DNA of 64,000 nt from an uncultured Pseudomonadota bacterium (GTDB lineage: Bacteria; Pseudomonadota; Alphaproteobacteria; Rs-D84). The DNA lies in contig CACYHO010000002.1 in assembly GCA_902774285.1 (NCBI GenBank), forward strand, positions 111,498 through 175,497. Reading direction: 5' to 3'. The notes under the pieces are model-generated. The model was not told the DNA's origin, did not search any database, and saw nothing but the letters and a program-made list of their open reading frames with translations. Positions 41,262 to 51,051 of the stretch are shown here, piece after piece; the stretch's first letter is position 1, and every line of letters starts with the position of its first letter. The position numbers and the translations under genes were made by a program.

Positions 41262-44033
41262 ATGAAAAGGATAATACTGTTTTTTGCCGTATGCCTTGGT
41301 TTGTCTGTGTCCCAGACGACATTTGCTGACGCATCTGACACTGTTCGCACGGCTTCAAAACGTGGCACCACAACAGTAACAACAACACAATCTTCCGGAC
41401 GTTCTATAAGCACCAGCGCAAAAAGAACAGATAATTCCACAAACGCATCTAAAAACACTCGAACTGCGGCAAAACCACAACAAAAAGTGTCTTCACGCAC
41501 GACCACCAATCAAACAGGTGTCAAACCACGTGGTACCGCAATAATAAAAATAACACCAGAACAAAATGAACGTATGTCTGTCCCTTCTCGCGCCTCTGTT
41601 TCACGCACAGTGAGCAACAGACAATCTGAATCCAGATCTGCAACCACTTCTTCCAACAAAACATCCCGCACTGCCGTGTCCACACAAAAAACAAAACGTG
41701 CTTCACGCGCTACAGCATTAAACACCGAGAAAATATCAAATATAAAATCATTAGATTATTCAAAATGCAAAACTGTGTATTACGAATGTATGGATGAGTT
41801 TTGTGCAAACAAAGACACTAATTTACGCAGATGTGCATGTTCTTCACGCATTCATGAATTTGACAATATCAAAAAGCAATTAAGTAATGCCGAAGACAAA
41901 ATGTTAGATTTTAATCAACGTTTGTTAACGGTCAGTTTGGAAAAAGAAGATGCCGCGGCAATCAATGTAGCAACCGAAGGTGAATTGGCTTTCCAAAAGA
42001 AAGACACAACCGAATCAGAAAAACTGTTGCAAAAGATAACAAAAGCTTTGAATGATTCCGGTGATTCAAAAATCAATAACAATTTATCTGCAATATCTTT
42101 GTCTTTGGATATGGATACGGCATGGGACGATATTGATTCCTTGTCGGGCGCAGCAACTTCGGCAAAGAACGGCGTTGATTTATATAACGCAGCAAGCCCT
42201 GTATGTGTAGCAATGGCGCGCGAAGTATGCAGCGACGAAGAATTGGATATTGCAAAAAGTGGGTATAAATTAACCATTCAACAAGATTGTGACACTGTCG
42301 CAAAATCTTATAAAACACAATACAGCAACGCGATAGAAAAGATTCATGAAAGTGCCGCATTGTTGGATATGTCACGTTTAAATGTTTATCAACAACGTAA
42401 CAGCGATGACATGTTAACTTGTAAAAAGAAAATATTAAATCAATTATCTGATACAGCTGTGTGCGGTAAAAATTTGTATAAATGTCTAGATACAACAGGA
42501 CAATATATTGATCCTTCCAATGGTTCGGCATTTTTATCAGAAGATTTGTATAATTTAACTAATTTATTGCAAGAACCTGTAGCTGGCGAAAAATGGTCAA
42601 AGATCGCACAAAACGAAAGTTTCGTGAATTTCTTGAATTCAAAGAAAAAATTCTTGGAACCAGCAACTGAACAATGTCAGGATATTTCCGATGTTGTATG
42701 GAACGAATTTGTAGAAGATGCTTTAGGCCAAATAAAATTGGCACAGAATGCGAAATTGGAAGAAATCAGACGCAGTTGCACAACCCTACTTACAGAATGC
42801 AAAACACAAGCACTGCAAAGCTTGTCTGATTTTGATGCGCGTGCTTTATCAGCATTTAGCGTGGCCGCAGATAAAACCGCAAACAAGATGTGCGAAGATA
42901 TAGAAATTTCTTGTAATAGAATTATGAGTTATAACGATATTCAATCTGATTGGGGCGAAGGCATGACCGGTATTGCAGCAAATGTATCTAGTCAAAAAAT
43001 TAAGGAGACATGTATTCAGGTAGGCCGTGATTGTATCGTTCAACAATGTAACGCAACCGCTGGTAATTTCGCATTATGTCAAAACGAAACATCTGATATA
43101 AGAACAAAGATTTTAAAACAAGCCGCTTGTTACGATCAAATCAGAGATTGTGTCGCGAATGCCGACGGTATGACAAATGCCGAAAATCAATTAAACGAGA
43201 CAGCAAACACATTGTTAGCCGAAATATGGGGTGATTGCACGACAAATTCTGAAGACCCGACCAGCAACACAATTATAGATGGTGATTCTTTATTATCTTG
43301 GTTTGCAACAAACACTGGCACATACAGTTGCAACAAAACTGGTTGTGCACCTGGTTATGTCCCAAGCACACGCGGTTGTATAAAAAAGATTAATCAAAAC
43401 ACAGACGATGGTGGCACGGCAACAAGTGCAAATGAAATTATCAATGTCACAGAAAATATAACCAATTTCTGTAAGGGGGGCATATTGGATGTTTACGGGA
43501 ATTGTTGCACTGGGACAAAAAACAACGGTATATGTGTCCCTGCTTCCTATACCAATATTAATGGTAATTCTATTAGCTGGCAAGCCGCACGTTTCAGAAC
43601 AATAACATGTACAGAAGAAGACGGTTATTTATGTCCTGTAAAAGGAACGTTAACATTATATTGTGTGACAAAAGCAGACAGTACTGCCCCTATTGTTTAT
43701 TACGCAGATTTTGCTGAATATGCATGTGGTGTTGATGATAATGGCACCCCTGACTACGACGCAATGTGGGTACTTGTTGATAAAAATGGTAATTATCTTA
43801 ATCCAGATTCATCTAACATACATATGCCAAGAATGTTTTATCGCACAAGCAGTAATTCATGTTGTCAATATAAGTATAATCTAGATACTACTAAATGGGA
43901 ATGGGACGGCGCAGCATGTAATACAACCGATATTCCAGTGAATCCAACAACACAAGAGTTTTTGATTGAATATATAGGTCTAGATTCAGACAATCCAGAA
44001 CAATTGAACTATTGTTCTCTACCAACTGATTAA
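41262..44033 (+). CDS. Large Cys-rich exported protein
   Basis: 923 aa. Signal peptide (ILFFAVCLGLSVSQTTFADA), then a Ser/Thr/Arg-rich low-complexity region (about 25-160), then a domain starting YYECMDEFCANKD...RCACSSRIHEFD and long helical Cys-containing segments. The C-terminal part has the disulphide module CNKTGCAPGYVPSTRGC, followed by Cys-rich beta segments. From about residue 330 it is homologous to the partial gene at 2-1807. AAGGA precedes the ATG. The Ser/Thr-rich stalk suggests a surface or cell-wall-spanning protein. It overlaps the convergent pth by 4 bp. Confidence 0.7.
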   Translation: MKRIILFFAVCLGLSVSQTTFADASDTVRTASKRGTTTVTTTQSSGRSISTSAKRTDNSTNASKNTRTAAKPQQKVSSRTTTNQTGVKPRGTAIIKITPEQNERMSVPSRASVSRTVSNRQSESRSATTSSNKTSRTAVSTQKTKRASRATALNTEKISNIKSLDYSKCKTVYYECMDEFCANKDTNLRRCACSSRIHEFDNIKKQLSNAEDKMLDFNQRLLTVSLEKEDAAAINVATEGELAFQKKDTTESEKLLQKITKALNDSGDSKINNNLSAISLSLDMDTAWDDIDSLSGAATSAKNGVDLYNAASPVCVAMAREVCSDEELDIAKSGYKLTIQQDCDTVAKSYKTQYSNAIEKIHESAALLDMSRLNVYQQRNSDDMLTCKKKILNQLSDTAVCGKNLYKCLDTTGQYIDPSNGSAFLSEDLYNLTNLLQEPVAGEKWSKIAQNESFVNFLNSKKKFLEPATEQCQDISDVVWNEFVEDALGQIKLAQNAKLEEIRRSCTTLLTECKTQALQSLSDFDARALSAFSVAADKTANKMCEDIEISCNRIMSYNDIQSDWGEGMTGIAANVSSQKIKETCIQVGRDCIVQQCNATAGNFALCQNETSDIRTKILKQAACYDQIRDCVANADGMTNAENQLNETANTLLAEIWGDCTTNSEDPTSNTIIDGDSLLSWFATNTGTYSCNKTGCAPGYVPSTRGCIKKINQNTDDGGTATSANEIINVTENITNFCKGGILDVYGNCCTGTKNNGICVPASYTNINGNSISWQAARFRTITCTEEDGYLCPVKGTLTLYCVTKADSTAPIVYYADFAEYACGVDDNGTPDYDAMWVLVDKNGNYLNPDSSNIHMPRMFYRTSSNSCCQYKYNLDTTKWEWDGAACNTTDIPVNPTTQEFLIEYIGLDSDNPEQLNYCSLPTD

Positions 44034-44551
44034 AACAATTTTATTGATTGTATCACAGATTTAATTTCTTTTAATTGTTCACTGTCAAATTTACCCAACA
44101 CCCAATCTGATGGATCTGTTAAACTGTTATAATCACGCGGATGCCCAATACCGATTCGAATACGGCGATAATCTTTCCCAACATGTGCATCTATGGATTT
44201 TATTCCATTGTGACCTGCACTACCACCGCCTATTTTTTCACGAATATCACCAACCTTTAAGTCCATGTCATCATGAATAACAACAATGTTTTCCAATGGA
44301 ACCCTGTAAAAAGTCATCAATGCCTGAACCGCTTCACCACTGTTGTTCATATATGTTTGCGGTTTTACAAATATAACCTTGAATCCATCAATTTCAATAC
44401 GGGTCGTTAAAGCATTTTTTTCTTTTTTCCATTTCGCATCTGCTGGTGCAAGTGCATCAATTACCATAAAACCGACATTATGACGCGTTGATCTATATTC
44501 ATCACCAGGATTTCCTAATCCGACAATTAAAACAGGTTTATTTTCTTGCAT
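44030..44551 (-). CDS. pth: Peptidyl-tRNA hydrolase
   Basis: Pth frees tRNA from prematurely dropped peptidyl-tRNA. 173 aa with VGLGNPGDEYRSTRHNVGF (catalytic His in RHNVGF), KPQTYMNNSGEAV, and the DDMDLKVGDIREKIGGGSAGHNGIKS catalytic Asp region. Size slightly below the usual 185-195. It is not next to rplY or ychF as in many genomes. Confidence 0.95.
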   Translation of the reverse strand: MQENKPVLIVGLGNPGDEYRSTRHNVGFMVIDALAPADAKWKKEKNALTTRIEIDGFKVIFVKPQTYMNNSGEAVQALMTFYRVPLENIVVIHDDMDLKVGDIREKIGGGSAGHNGIKSIDAHVGKDYRRIRIGIGHPRDYNSLTDPSDWVLGKFDSEQLKEIKSVIQSIKLF

Positions 44552-44598
44552 GTTTCGCCCTTTGTTTTATACTATAATATCATATAAAGGAGAAAAAT

Positions 44599-45159
44599 AT
44601 GAAAATAAATTCATTATCTTTAATTTCTGTTGTATCTGTATTAACCGTTGCTGCAAATGCAAATGCTGCTGTGTTGGCTGATTTTTATGTCGGTGGTATG
44701 GTCGGCGTTGGCGGACAAACATTATTGGCAGAACACAAAAATGAAACAGATCCTTCACAAATGTTTGGTGCTGTTGCTGGTATGGATTTGCCGATATTCA
44801 GAGTCGAAGGCGAATATGATTATTTCACATCTTCTGATTTGAAAACAAATGCCGCAATGGTCAATTTGTATGCAAAAATGCCATCTACTGTTATTTTGCC
44901 TTACTTTGGTGCAGGTATTGGTGCAGTGTTTGGTGGCAAACACACAGTTAATGTTAACAACATAGAAACAAAAAACCATGTTGATTCCACAGCGGCTTAT
45001 CAAGCAATGTTGGGCGCAACAATTGATATTTTAAAACTGCCTTTAAAATTCGATATCGAAGGTCGCGTCTTGTATGCACCGGATATTTACAAAGTTGACA
45101 ACGTATCACCAGATTTGTTGGAATACGGTGTCCGTGCAAAAATGCGCTTTATATTCTAA
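44599..45159 (+). CDS. Small outer-membrane beta-barrel (OmpA/OMP_b-brl-like)
   Basis: 186 aa. Signal peptide ending ANANAA-V, then about eight beta-strands (FYVGGMVGVGGQ, FRVEGEYDYF, LPYFGAGIGAVFGG, LLEYGVRAKMRFIF) with the C-terminal Phe typical of outer-membrane proteins. AAAGGAGA precedes the ATG and a TATAAT is at 44573-44578. It lies 9 bp before polA, which may be read from the same message. Confidence 0.75.
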   Translation: MKINSLSLISVVSVLTVAANANAAVLADFYVGGMVGVGGQTLLAEHKNETDPSQMFGAVAGMDLPIFRVEGEYDYFTSSDLKTNAAMVNLYAKMPSTVILPYFGAGIGAVFGGKHTVNVNNIETKNHVDSTAAYQAMLGATIDILKLPLKFDIEGRVLYAPDIYKVDNVSPDLLEYGVRAKMRFIF

Positions 45160-45168
45160 AGGTTATAA

Positions 45169-47943
45169 ATGATTACACTGATTGATGGAAATTCACTGGT
45201 ATTTCGTGCGTATTATGGCGTACATGCTAATTTGACACGCAGTGACGGAATGCCAGTGGGCGCAGTGTATGGTTTCTTTAATATGGTTCTGCCAATATTT
45301 GCGAATGCAAAAAAACCAAACGATTCGTTTGTATGCGTTTTTGATGCTTCGCGTATCAGTTTCCGTCAAGATATCTACAAAGATTACAAAGCAAACCGCA
45401 GCGAAACACCAGCAGATTTAATAACACAAAGCGAACTGATACGAATCGGTTTGCATTCTATGGGTGTTCCTGTCCTTTGTATTCCTGGGGTGGAAGCAGA
45501 CGATGTAATTGCAACAATTGCTACACAAAATTGTGGTAATGTTGGTGGCACACGTATTATCACCAGCGACAAAGATTTAATGCAATTGGTGTCCGACTGC
45601 GTATTCCTTTACGATGGTATGAAGGAAAAAGAAATTCACGAAAACGAAGTTTTTGAAAAATTTGCTGTTAAACCGAATCAGGTTATTGATGTGCAATCTT
45701 TGATGGGCGATTCGTCTGATAATGTTCCGGGCGTTCCTGGCATTGGCCCAAAGAAAGCAGCTGAATTAATAAACGAATTTGGATCTTTGGATAATTTATA
45801 TGCAAATCTTGATTCTGTAAAGAATGAAAGAATTCGTGGATTATTACAAGATAACAAAGATAAAGCATATATTTCAAAACAATTGGTCACATTAAAACGC
45901 GATGTTGATTTAGAAGGTTTGAAAATTACGCCATTTTGTTTTGATAAACACAACGCACTAGATTTTATTCAAACAAAAGTTGAAAGCAAAAGTTTGATGG
46001 CCAAAATTGAAAAACTTTTTCCAGGCGACACTCAAACATGCACACCACAAATAACAGAATATGAAAAATCAATTTGTCCTGTGGTTGATATTCCAGAAGC
46101 CACAAAACCAACAACAACTTTCGGCGAAATGGATATAATTACTATTTCAACCGAATCGCAATTAGATGAATTTTTATCACATATTACAAATGCAGTTGCT
46201 TTTGATACAGAAACAACAGGGCTTAATCAAATAAGCGACAAAGTTGTTGGTATATCTTTGGCATACGATGACAAACACGGTGCATATATACCGATTCGAC
46301 ACATAACAAAATCTATGGATTTATTTGGTGGTGACACATTGGCTGCGAATCAGTTATCAATAGATATAGTGTATAAAAAATTATGGCCGATATTCACCAA
46401 CCCAAACATTGTAAAGGTCGCACACAATCTTAAATACGATTTACATATTTTGGATAACGAAGGATGGGATATAACAAAAATTAATCCGATTGATGATACC
46501 ATGTTGTTGTCTTATGCATTAAACGGGTCTTTGCATGGACACGGGCTGGATGAATTGGCTGAAAAATATTTGGGACATACAGACATAAAATTTGATGATT
46601 TATTTGACGCAAAAATCAAAGATGCAGATAAACATTTCGAAACTTTACCTATTGAAATCGCCACAAAATATTCTGGCGAAGATTCCGTTGTGTGCATGGC
46701 TTTATATAACCTGTTTCGTCCGCAATTAAACAAAAATAAACAATTACGCGAATTATACGAAACATGTGATTTGCCACTTTGCCCTATTTTATGTTTAATG
46801 GAAAAATACGGTGTTGCGGTCAATCGCGAAAGATTAAATCAATTATCAAATGTATTTCACAAACAACTGGAACAATTAGAATCAGAAATATATCAATTGG
46901 CTGGACATGAATTTAACGTAGGCAGTCCGAAACAACTGGCATCTGTTTTATTTGATGAATTACATCTACCAAGCGGAAAAAAACAATCCACAGATGCAGC
47001 CGTATTAAACGATTTAATTGATTCTCATCCAATTATCGAAAAAATATTGAATTGGCGTTCTGTCGCAAAATTGGCAAGTACTTATGCAGATGCCTTGCCT
47101 CACCAGATTGCGCAAGATGGACGCATACATACTACATTTTTACAAACTAGTACAAACACAGGACGCCTTTCCAGTCGTAATCCTAATTTGCAAAACATTC
47201 CTATTAAAACTGAATTGGGTGAAGAAATAAGAAAATGTTTTGTTGCGGCGCCAGGCAAGACTTTGATATCTGTTGATTATTCACAGATTCAACTGCGCCT
47301 TTTGGCAGATGTTGCAAATGTAGGTATGTTCAAAGACACATTTAATAAAGGGTTGGACATTCACGAACAAACCGCACGCAAAATATTTAATATTCCACAA
47401 AGCGCACCTGTACCAAAAGATTTAAGACGTGCGGCAAAAACTATTAACTTTTCAATTATATACGGAATATCTGCGTTTGGTTTGGCCAACCAATTAAATA
47501 TTTCACGCGAAGAAGCAAAAAAGATTATAGAATCTTATATGGCTGGTCTGCCTGAAATTAAAGAATATATCGATTACATAACAGATTTCGTATTGAAAAA
47601 TCATTGTGTTTATACCCCATGGCATCGCAGAATCGAAATCCCAGAAGCCGCCAACCCACGTATGCGCGGTTATGCAACACGCGCCGCCATTAACGCACCT
47701 ATCCAGGGGTTCGAAGCAGACATCGTTCGTCGCGCCATGGTAAATGTTTATAACAATATTGTTGTTCCAAACACTGATAAAATCAAAATGATTTTACAGG
47801 TTCACGATGAAATCATATTTGAATGCGATGAAGCACATGCGCAACATTTCGCAGACCAAATCAAAAACGAAATGGAAAATGTAACAAAACTGTCGGTTCC
47901 ATTATTGGCCGAATCTATAATTTCACCAATTTGGGATAAATAA
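45169..47943 (+). CDS. polA: DNA polymerase I
   Basis: 924 aa with all three domains. The 5' nuclease domain is intact (LIDGNSLVFRA, VEADDVIATIA, TSDKDLMQLV, GDSSDNVPGVPGIGPKKA). The 3'-5' proofreading exonuclease keeps its acidic residues (FDTETTGL, HNLKYDLHIL, YSGEDS). The polymerase has motif B RRAAKTINFSIIYG and motif C QVHDEII. In motif A the usual DYSQIELR reads DYSQIQLR: the Glu equivalent to Klenow E710 is Gln (about residue 708, CAA at 47290-47292). That Glu acts as the ribonucleotide steric gate. A hairpin terminator follows. Confidence 0.96.
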   Translation: MITLIDGNSLVFRAYYGVHANLTRSDGMPVGAVYGFFNMVLPIFANAKKPNDSFVCVFDASRISFRQDIYKDYKANRSETPADLITQSELIRIGLHSMGVPVLCIPGVEADDVIATIATQNCGNVGGTRIITSDKDLMQLVSDCVFLYDGMKEKEIHENEVFEKFAVKPNQVIDVQSLMGDSSDNVPGVPGIGPKKAAELINEFGSLDNLYANLDSVKNERIRGLLQDNKDKAYISKQLVTLKRDVDLEGLKITPFCFDKHNALDFIQTKVESKSLMAKIEKLFPGDTQTCTPQITEYEKSICPVVDIPEATKPTTTFGEMDIITISTESQLDEFLSHITNAVAFDTETTGLNQISDKVVGISLAYDDKHGAYIPIRHITKSMDLFGGDTLAANQLSIDIVYKKLWPIFTNPNIVKVAHNLKYDLHILDNEGWDITKINPIDDTMLLSYALNGSLHGHGLDELAEKYLGHTDIKFDDLFDAKIKDADKHFETLPIEIATKYSGEDSVVCMALYNLFRPQLNKNKQLRELYETCDLPLCPILCLMEKYGVAVNRERLNQLSNVFHKQLEQLESEIYQLAGHEFNVGSPKQLASVLFDELHLPSGKKQSTDAAVLNDLIDSHPIIEKILNWRSVAKLASTYADALPHQIAQDGRIHTTFLQTSTNTGRLSSRNPNLQNIPIKTELGEEIRKCFVAAPGKTLISVDYSQIQLRLLADVANVGMFKDTFNKGLDIHEQTARKIFNIPQSAPVPKDLRRAAKTINFSIIYGISAFGLANQLNISREEAKKIIESYMAGLPEIKEYIDYITDFVLKNHCVYTPWHRRIEIPEAANPRMRGYATRAAINAPIQGFEADIVRRAMVNVYNNIVVPNTDKIKMILQVHDEIIFECDEAHAQHFADQIKNEMENVTKLSVPLLAESIISPIWDK

Positions 47944-47972
47944 AAAACACCCACAATCGTGGGTGTTTTTAT
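47943..47972. terminator. Bidirectional terminator after polA
   Basis: ACACCCAC/GTGGGTGT stem extended by A and T runs, between the convergent polA and the DsbA-like gene. Confidence 0.85.
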
Positions 47973-47988
47973 TTCAATCAGCATTAAA

Positions 47989-48813
47989 TTAATCTTTCAA
48001 TGCTTCAACGATTCTTGCATATGGGATATAACCTGGATATGCTTGATCTTTGATAATCAAGTATGGTGTTCCTGTGATTTCAAAACGTTGTGCCAATTCA
48101 CGAACATTTTGCAATTCTTTACGAACAACATCACCTTCCATATCTGCTTCTAATTGTTTTGTATCAAGGCCAGCTTCTTTAGCCAACTTCATAACATTAG
48201 CATGGATAACTTCAGGCAATTTTGCTTGATTTTTCATATCTTCTTGTGTGAAGTATTCTTTATCCATCAACAATTTATCCAAAGCAGCAGCTTTTGCATT
48301 GTCTTGGATTTTAGCAGCGATAACTGCTTTTGCTGGGGCATCAGATAATGCGCCATGGATAGAGAAGTTTTTCAATACTACGCGAACATCATCACGTTCT
48401 GACAAAACACGTGCCAATTCGCTGTGAACACGACGGCAATATGGGCAAGAATAATCAGACCACAAGAAAATTGTTTTCTTTGCATCTACATTACCTGCGA
48501 TTGGTGCATTACCAATCATGTCGTCCATATGGTTTTTCACATATTTACGAACTTCTTTGTTCTTTACTTTTTCTTGTTGTGCCTGCATGTTTTGAACCAT
48601 TTCTTGCAAGATTGCAGGATTTGTATGTACCAAGTATACAGGTGTCCACAAACGGCATACAGAACCAGCAATCAATATAATTGCCAAAACTTTAATACCT
48701 TTGTGCATTACGATATCCAAAGTGGAAGCTTTCTTGCTGTTAATTTTGATGAATTTACCACCAAACATGTACAACGCGATTGCCAAAACCAGGATTAACA
48801 GTGTCCAAATCAT
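47989..48813 (-). CDS. DsbA-like thiol:disulphide oxidoreductase, membrane anchored
   Basis: 274 aa from the ATG at 48813 (GGAGAAAAT upstream). Two hydrophobic helices near the N-terminus (TLLILVLAIALYMFG, VLAIILIAGSV) precede a periplasmic thioredoxin-fold domain with WSDYSCPYCRRVH, and the cis-Pro loop ITGTPYLIIKD. The family (DsbA/thioredoxin_4) forms or shuffles disulphides. The many Cys-rich exported proteins in this window are natural candidate substrates, which is inference. It is followed by the shared polA terminator. Confidence 0.88.
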   Translation of the reverse strand: MIWTLLILVLAIALYMFGGKFIKINSKKASTLDIVMHKGIKVLAIILIAGSVCRLWTPVYLVHTNPAILQEMVQNMQAQQEKVKNKEVRKYVKNHMDDMIGNAPIAGNVDAKKTIFLWSDYSCPYCRRVHSELARVLSERDDVRVVLKNFSIHGALSDAPAKAVIAAKIQDNAKAAALDKLLMDKEYFTQEDMKNQAKLPEVIHANVMKLAKEAGLDTKQLEADMEGDVVRKELQNVRELAQRFEITGTPYLIIKDQAYPGYIPYARIVEALKD

Positions 48814-48887
48814 AATTTTCTCCTTTGTTGTTGAACAATTAGATGTTAGAAAAAAAAACATTGTTGTGCAAGGAAAAAACACAAAAA

Positions 48888-49535
48888 TTAAAACATTTTT
48901 CTGGCACTTGGAATATCAACGCCCTGGGCGGTACAAATACCAGATATAAACAGTTTCGTTATATTCAAATTTAATGGCAATTTATATAATCTGTCATCAT
49001 ATGGCAGACCACAATCGCGGCACACAGCCCGCCCTGTTCGTGGTGACAAATAAACCAAATCGTCTGTTTGACCACATCCAGAACACTTGGTTAAATCCAG
49101 CGCATAACCCAAATCTTTTAACAAATCAATTTCCCAATTCAAATACAAATCATATGGTGATTCAGAATTTGGCAATTCTGATAATAAATCAATTGTTTTG
49201 GAATAAAGATGTTCGTATGGTTCTCGTTCTGGAATAAGGGTATAAATCAAAGCAAACACCGAATTCATTATTTTCAATAAATCAGCACTTAACATTAATG
49301 GCGCAGCCATATTTTTTTCACTTTCAAAATGGAACACACCTAATTGGGAATCAATGCGCGCATTCCAAGAAAGCGCCCCATATTGTCCAATCAAAAATTT
49401 ATTTTTCTTTGCAGAAAAAGCACCACGCAACATACCGACCAACACACCATTATCGCGTGTAAAAATATGGGCAACCGCATCCCGTTCAGAAAACGGATGC
49501 ATATTTATCAAAATACCAGATGTTTCAATTTGCAT
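48888..49535 (-). CDS. recO: DNA repair protein RecO
   Basis: RecO helps load RecA on SSB-coated DNA. 215 aa: the N-terminal OB-fold (SGILINMHPFSERDAVAHIFT, GMLRGAFSAKKN), a helical core, and a zinc-finger-like CSGCG...CRDCG pair. A TATAAT at 49547-49542 on the minus strand lies 6 nt before the ATG, with no ribosome-binding site, and immediately after the ppiD terminator. Confidence 0.9.
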   Translation of the reverse strand: MQIETSGILINMHPFSERDAVAHIFTRDNGVLVGMLRGAFSAKKNKFLIGQYGALSWNARIDSQLGVFHFESEKNMAAPLMLSADLLKIMNSVFALIYTLIPEREPYEHLYSKTIDLLSELPNSESPYDLYLNWEIDLLKDLGYALDLTKCSGCGQTDDLVYLSPRTGRAVCRDCGLPYDDRLYKLPLNLNITKLFISGICTAQGVDIPSARKMF

Positions 49536-49541
49536 ATCTTT

Positions 49542-49547
49542 ATTATA
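49542..49547 (-). promoter_or_regulatory. recO -10 box, leaderless geometry
   Basis: TATAAT on the minus strand 6 nt before the recO ATG. The -35 position falls in the ppiD terminator hairpin and is poor. Confidence 0.4.
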
Positions 49548-49574
49548 TATAAAAATCGCCCGATGGGCGACTTT
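49548..49574 (-). terminator. Terminator after ppiD
   Basis: TCGCCC/GGGCGA stem with a 3-nt loop and a T-run on the minus strand, directly at the ppiD stop. Confidence 0.8.
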
Positions 49575-50986
49575 TATTTTGCAATGAATTTGTCGTAATT
49601 TCTTTCATTGATTTTAACCGGATATTCTTGTTTCAAGAATCTGGTGTAATCTTCTTGGATGAAATGTGTCGACATTTTTTCCAGTTCTTTGCGCAAAGAA
49701 TCTTTCTTTGCTTTGTCTGATGCTGGCAATGTATTTTTACCAACACTTACCACATAGAAAGCGTCACCATCTTCAACAATAGAATTATCGCCCTGCTTTC
49801 CTGCAAACGCAGCATTCAATACAACCAATGGTGCGCCTTCGGTTCTGGATACATTTGCATCTTTAAGATTTCTTACTGTGTCACCTTTTTTCAAAGCGAT
49901 TAATTTTTCGTTTGCCTTTTCATAAGCCTGTTTGCGTTGTTCGCCTTTCTTCCAACCTGCAACCAAAGTCTTTTTAACATCTTTGAATTCAGCATTGTGT
50001 TCGGCAATAACTTCATCAACACGAACTATTACAAAACCGTCTTTTAATTCAATCAATTCACTTTCAGTGCCAGATTCCATCGCAAACAATTTAGCAATTA
50101 AATCTGCATTCAATACTTTGTCCGAAGATTTTTCACCACGAACAACTTTTGCAACCTTAACATATTTTGCCTTGTGTTTGTCGGCAGCAGTTTTCATAGA
50201 ATCGCCAGAAATAATCATATCTTCAATTTCTTGCATTTTCTTATAGCCCGCATCATATGCATCAGGTTTACTGTTATCAGATGCAACAAACACATAAGAA
50301 ACAGAACGTGTTTCTGGGACAACCACTGGATGAGTTGCATAATATGTTTTTAATTGTTCATCTGTTGGATCTTTGACTTTGTAATCAGCAAATTTCACAG
50401 TTGAATATTTAATTGCGCGTTTTGCATAACGTGCATTATAAGCAGCATCAACTGCAAATTGTGGGACAGACATTGCAACATTCGTTGCACCCAAAGCCAT
50501 ATTACGCAAAATATCGCCACGCAATGAATTTGCAATATCTTGTTCTGTTAAACCAGAATTTTGCAAAACCATATCAAACAACCAAGGTTGAAATTGACCA
50601 TTAACCTGAAATTGAGGGTGTGTTTTGATTTCTTCAGCGATTCGTTTATCAGATACAACAAAACCCAAATCTTTCGCACGGTTCAAAGCCAATTGATTTG
50701 TTGTCAATTTAGATATAACCGATTTTGTTAAAGCATCTGCTTTGGCGGGATCGGTGTAAGATGCACGTTGTTCTTCTTTGGACATAGATGCCAATTGTTG
50801 TGATCTTTCATTATTAAATTGTTGTAATGAAACATCAGCATCACCAACGTGAATCAAAGTTGTATCGCGTGCAGCGCCACCAAAAATCCATTCGGCTGCG
50901 CCCCAACCAACGAAACTGAAAATCAAGATAAACATTAAAACTTTTGCCAACGGTTTGTCAGCAGCATTACGTAAATATTCTAGCAT
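49574..50986 (-). CDS. ppiD: PpiD/SurA-type periplasmic chaperone
   Basis: 470 aa from the ATG at 50986. MLEYLRNAADKPLAKVLMFILIFSFVGWG is a short cytoplasmic stretch plus a single membrane anchor as in PpiD. The periplasmic part has a SurA_N-like helical chaperone region (about 40-190), a parvulin-like central section (about 195-330) and a helical C-terminus. It helps fold or release proteins leaving the Sec translocon, here likely the many barrel proteins. A GGTGGAAAA sequence precedes the start. Confidence 0.85.
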   Translation of the reverse strand: MLEYLRNAADKPLAKVLMFILIFSFVGWGAAEWIFGGAARDTTLIHVGDADVSLQQFNNERSQQLASMSKEEQRASYTDPAKADALTKSVISKLTTNQLALNRAKDLGFVVSDKRIAEEIKTHPQFQVNGQFQPWLFDMVLQNSGLTEQDIANSLRGDILRNMALGATNVAMSVPQFAVDAAYNARYAKRAIKYSTVKFADYKVKDPTDEQLKTYYATHPVVVPETRSVSYVFVASDNSKPDAYDAGYKKMQEIEDMIISGDSMKTAADKHKAKYVKVAKVVRGEKSSDKVLNADLIAKLFAMESGTESELIELKDGFVIVRVDEVIAEHNAEFKDVKKTLVAGWKKGEQRKQAYEKANEKLIALKKGDTVRNLKDANVSRTEGAPLVVLNAAFAGKQGDNSIVEDGDAFYVVSVGKNTLPASDKAKKDSLRKELEKMSTHFIQEDYTRFLKQEYPVKINERNYDKFIAK

Positions 50987-51051
50987 TTTTCCACCTTTTG
51001 CGATAACATAGCAAAAAAGATGATAAAAAATCAATAAAAAAGGAAAAAGAA

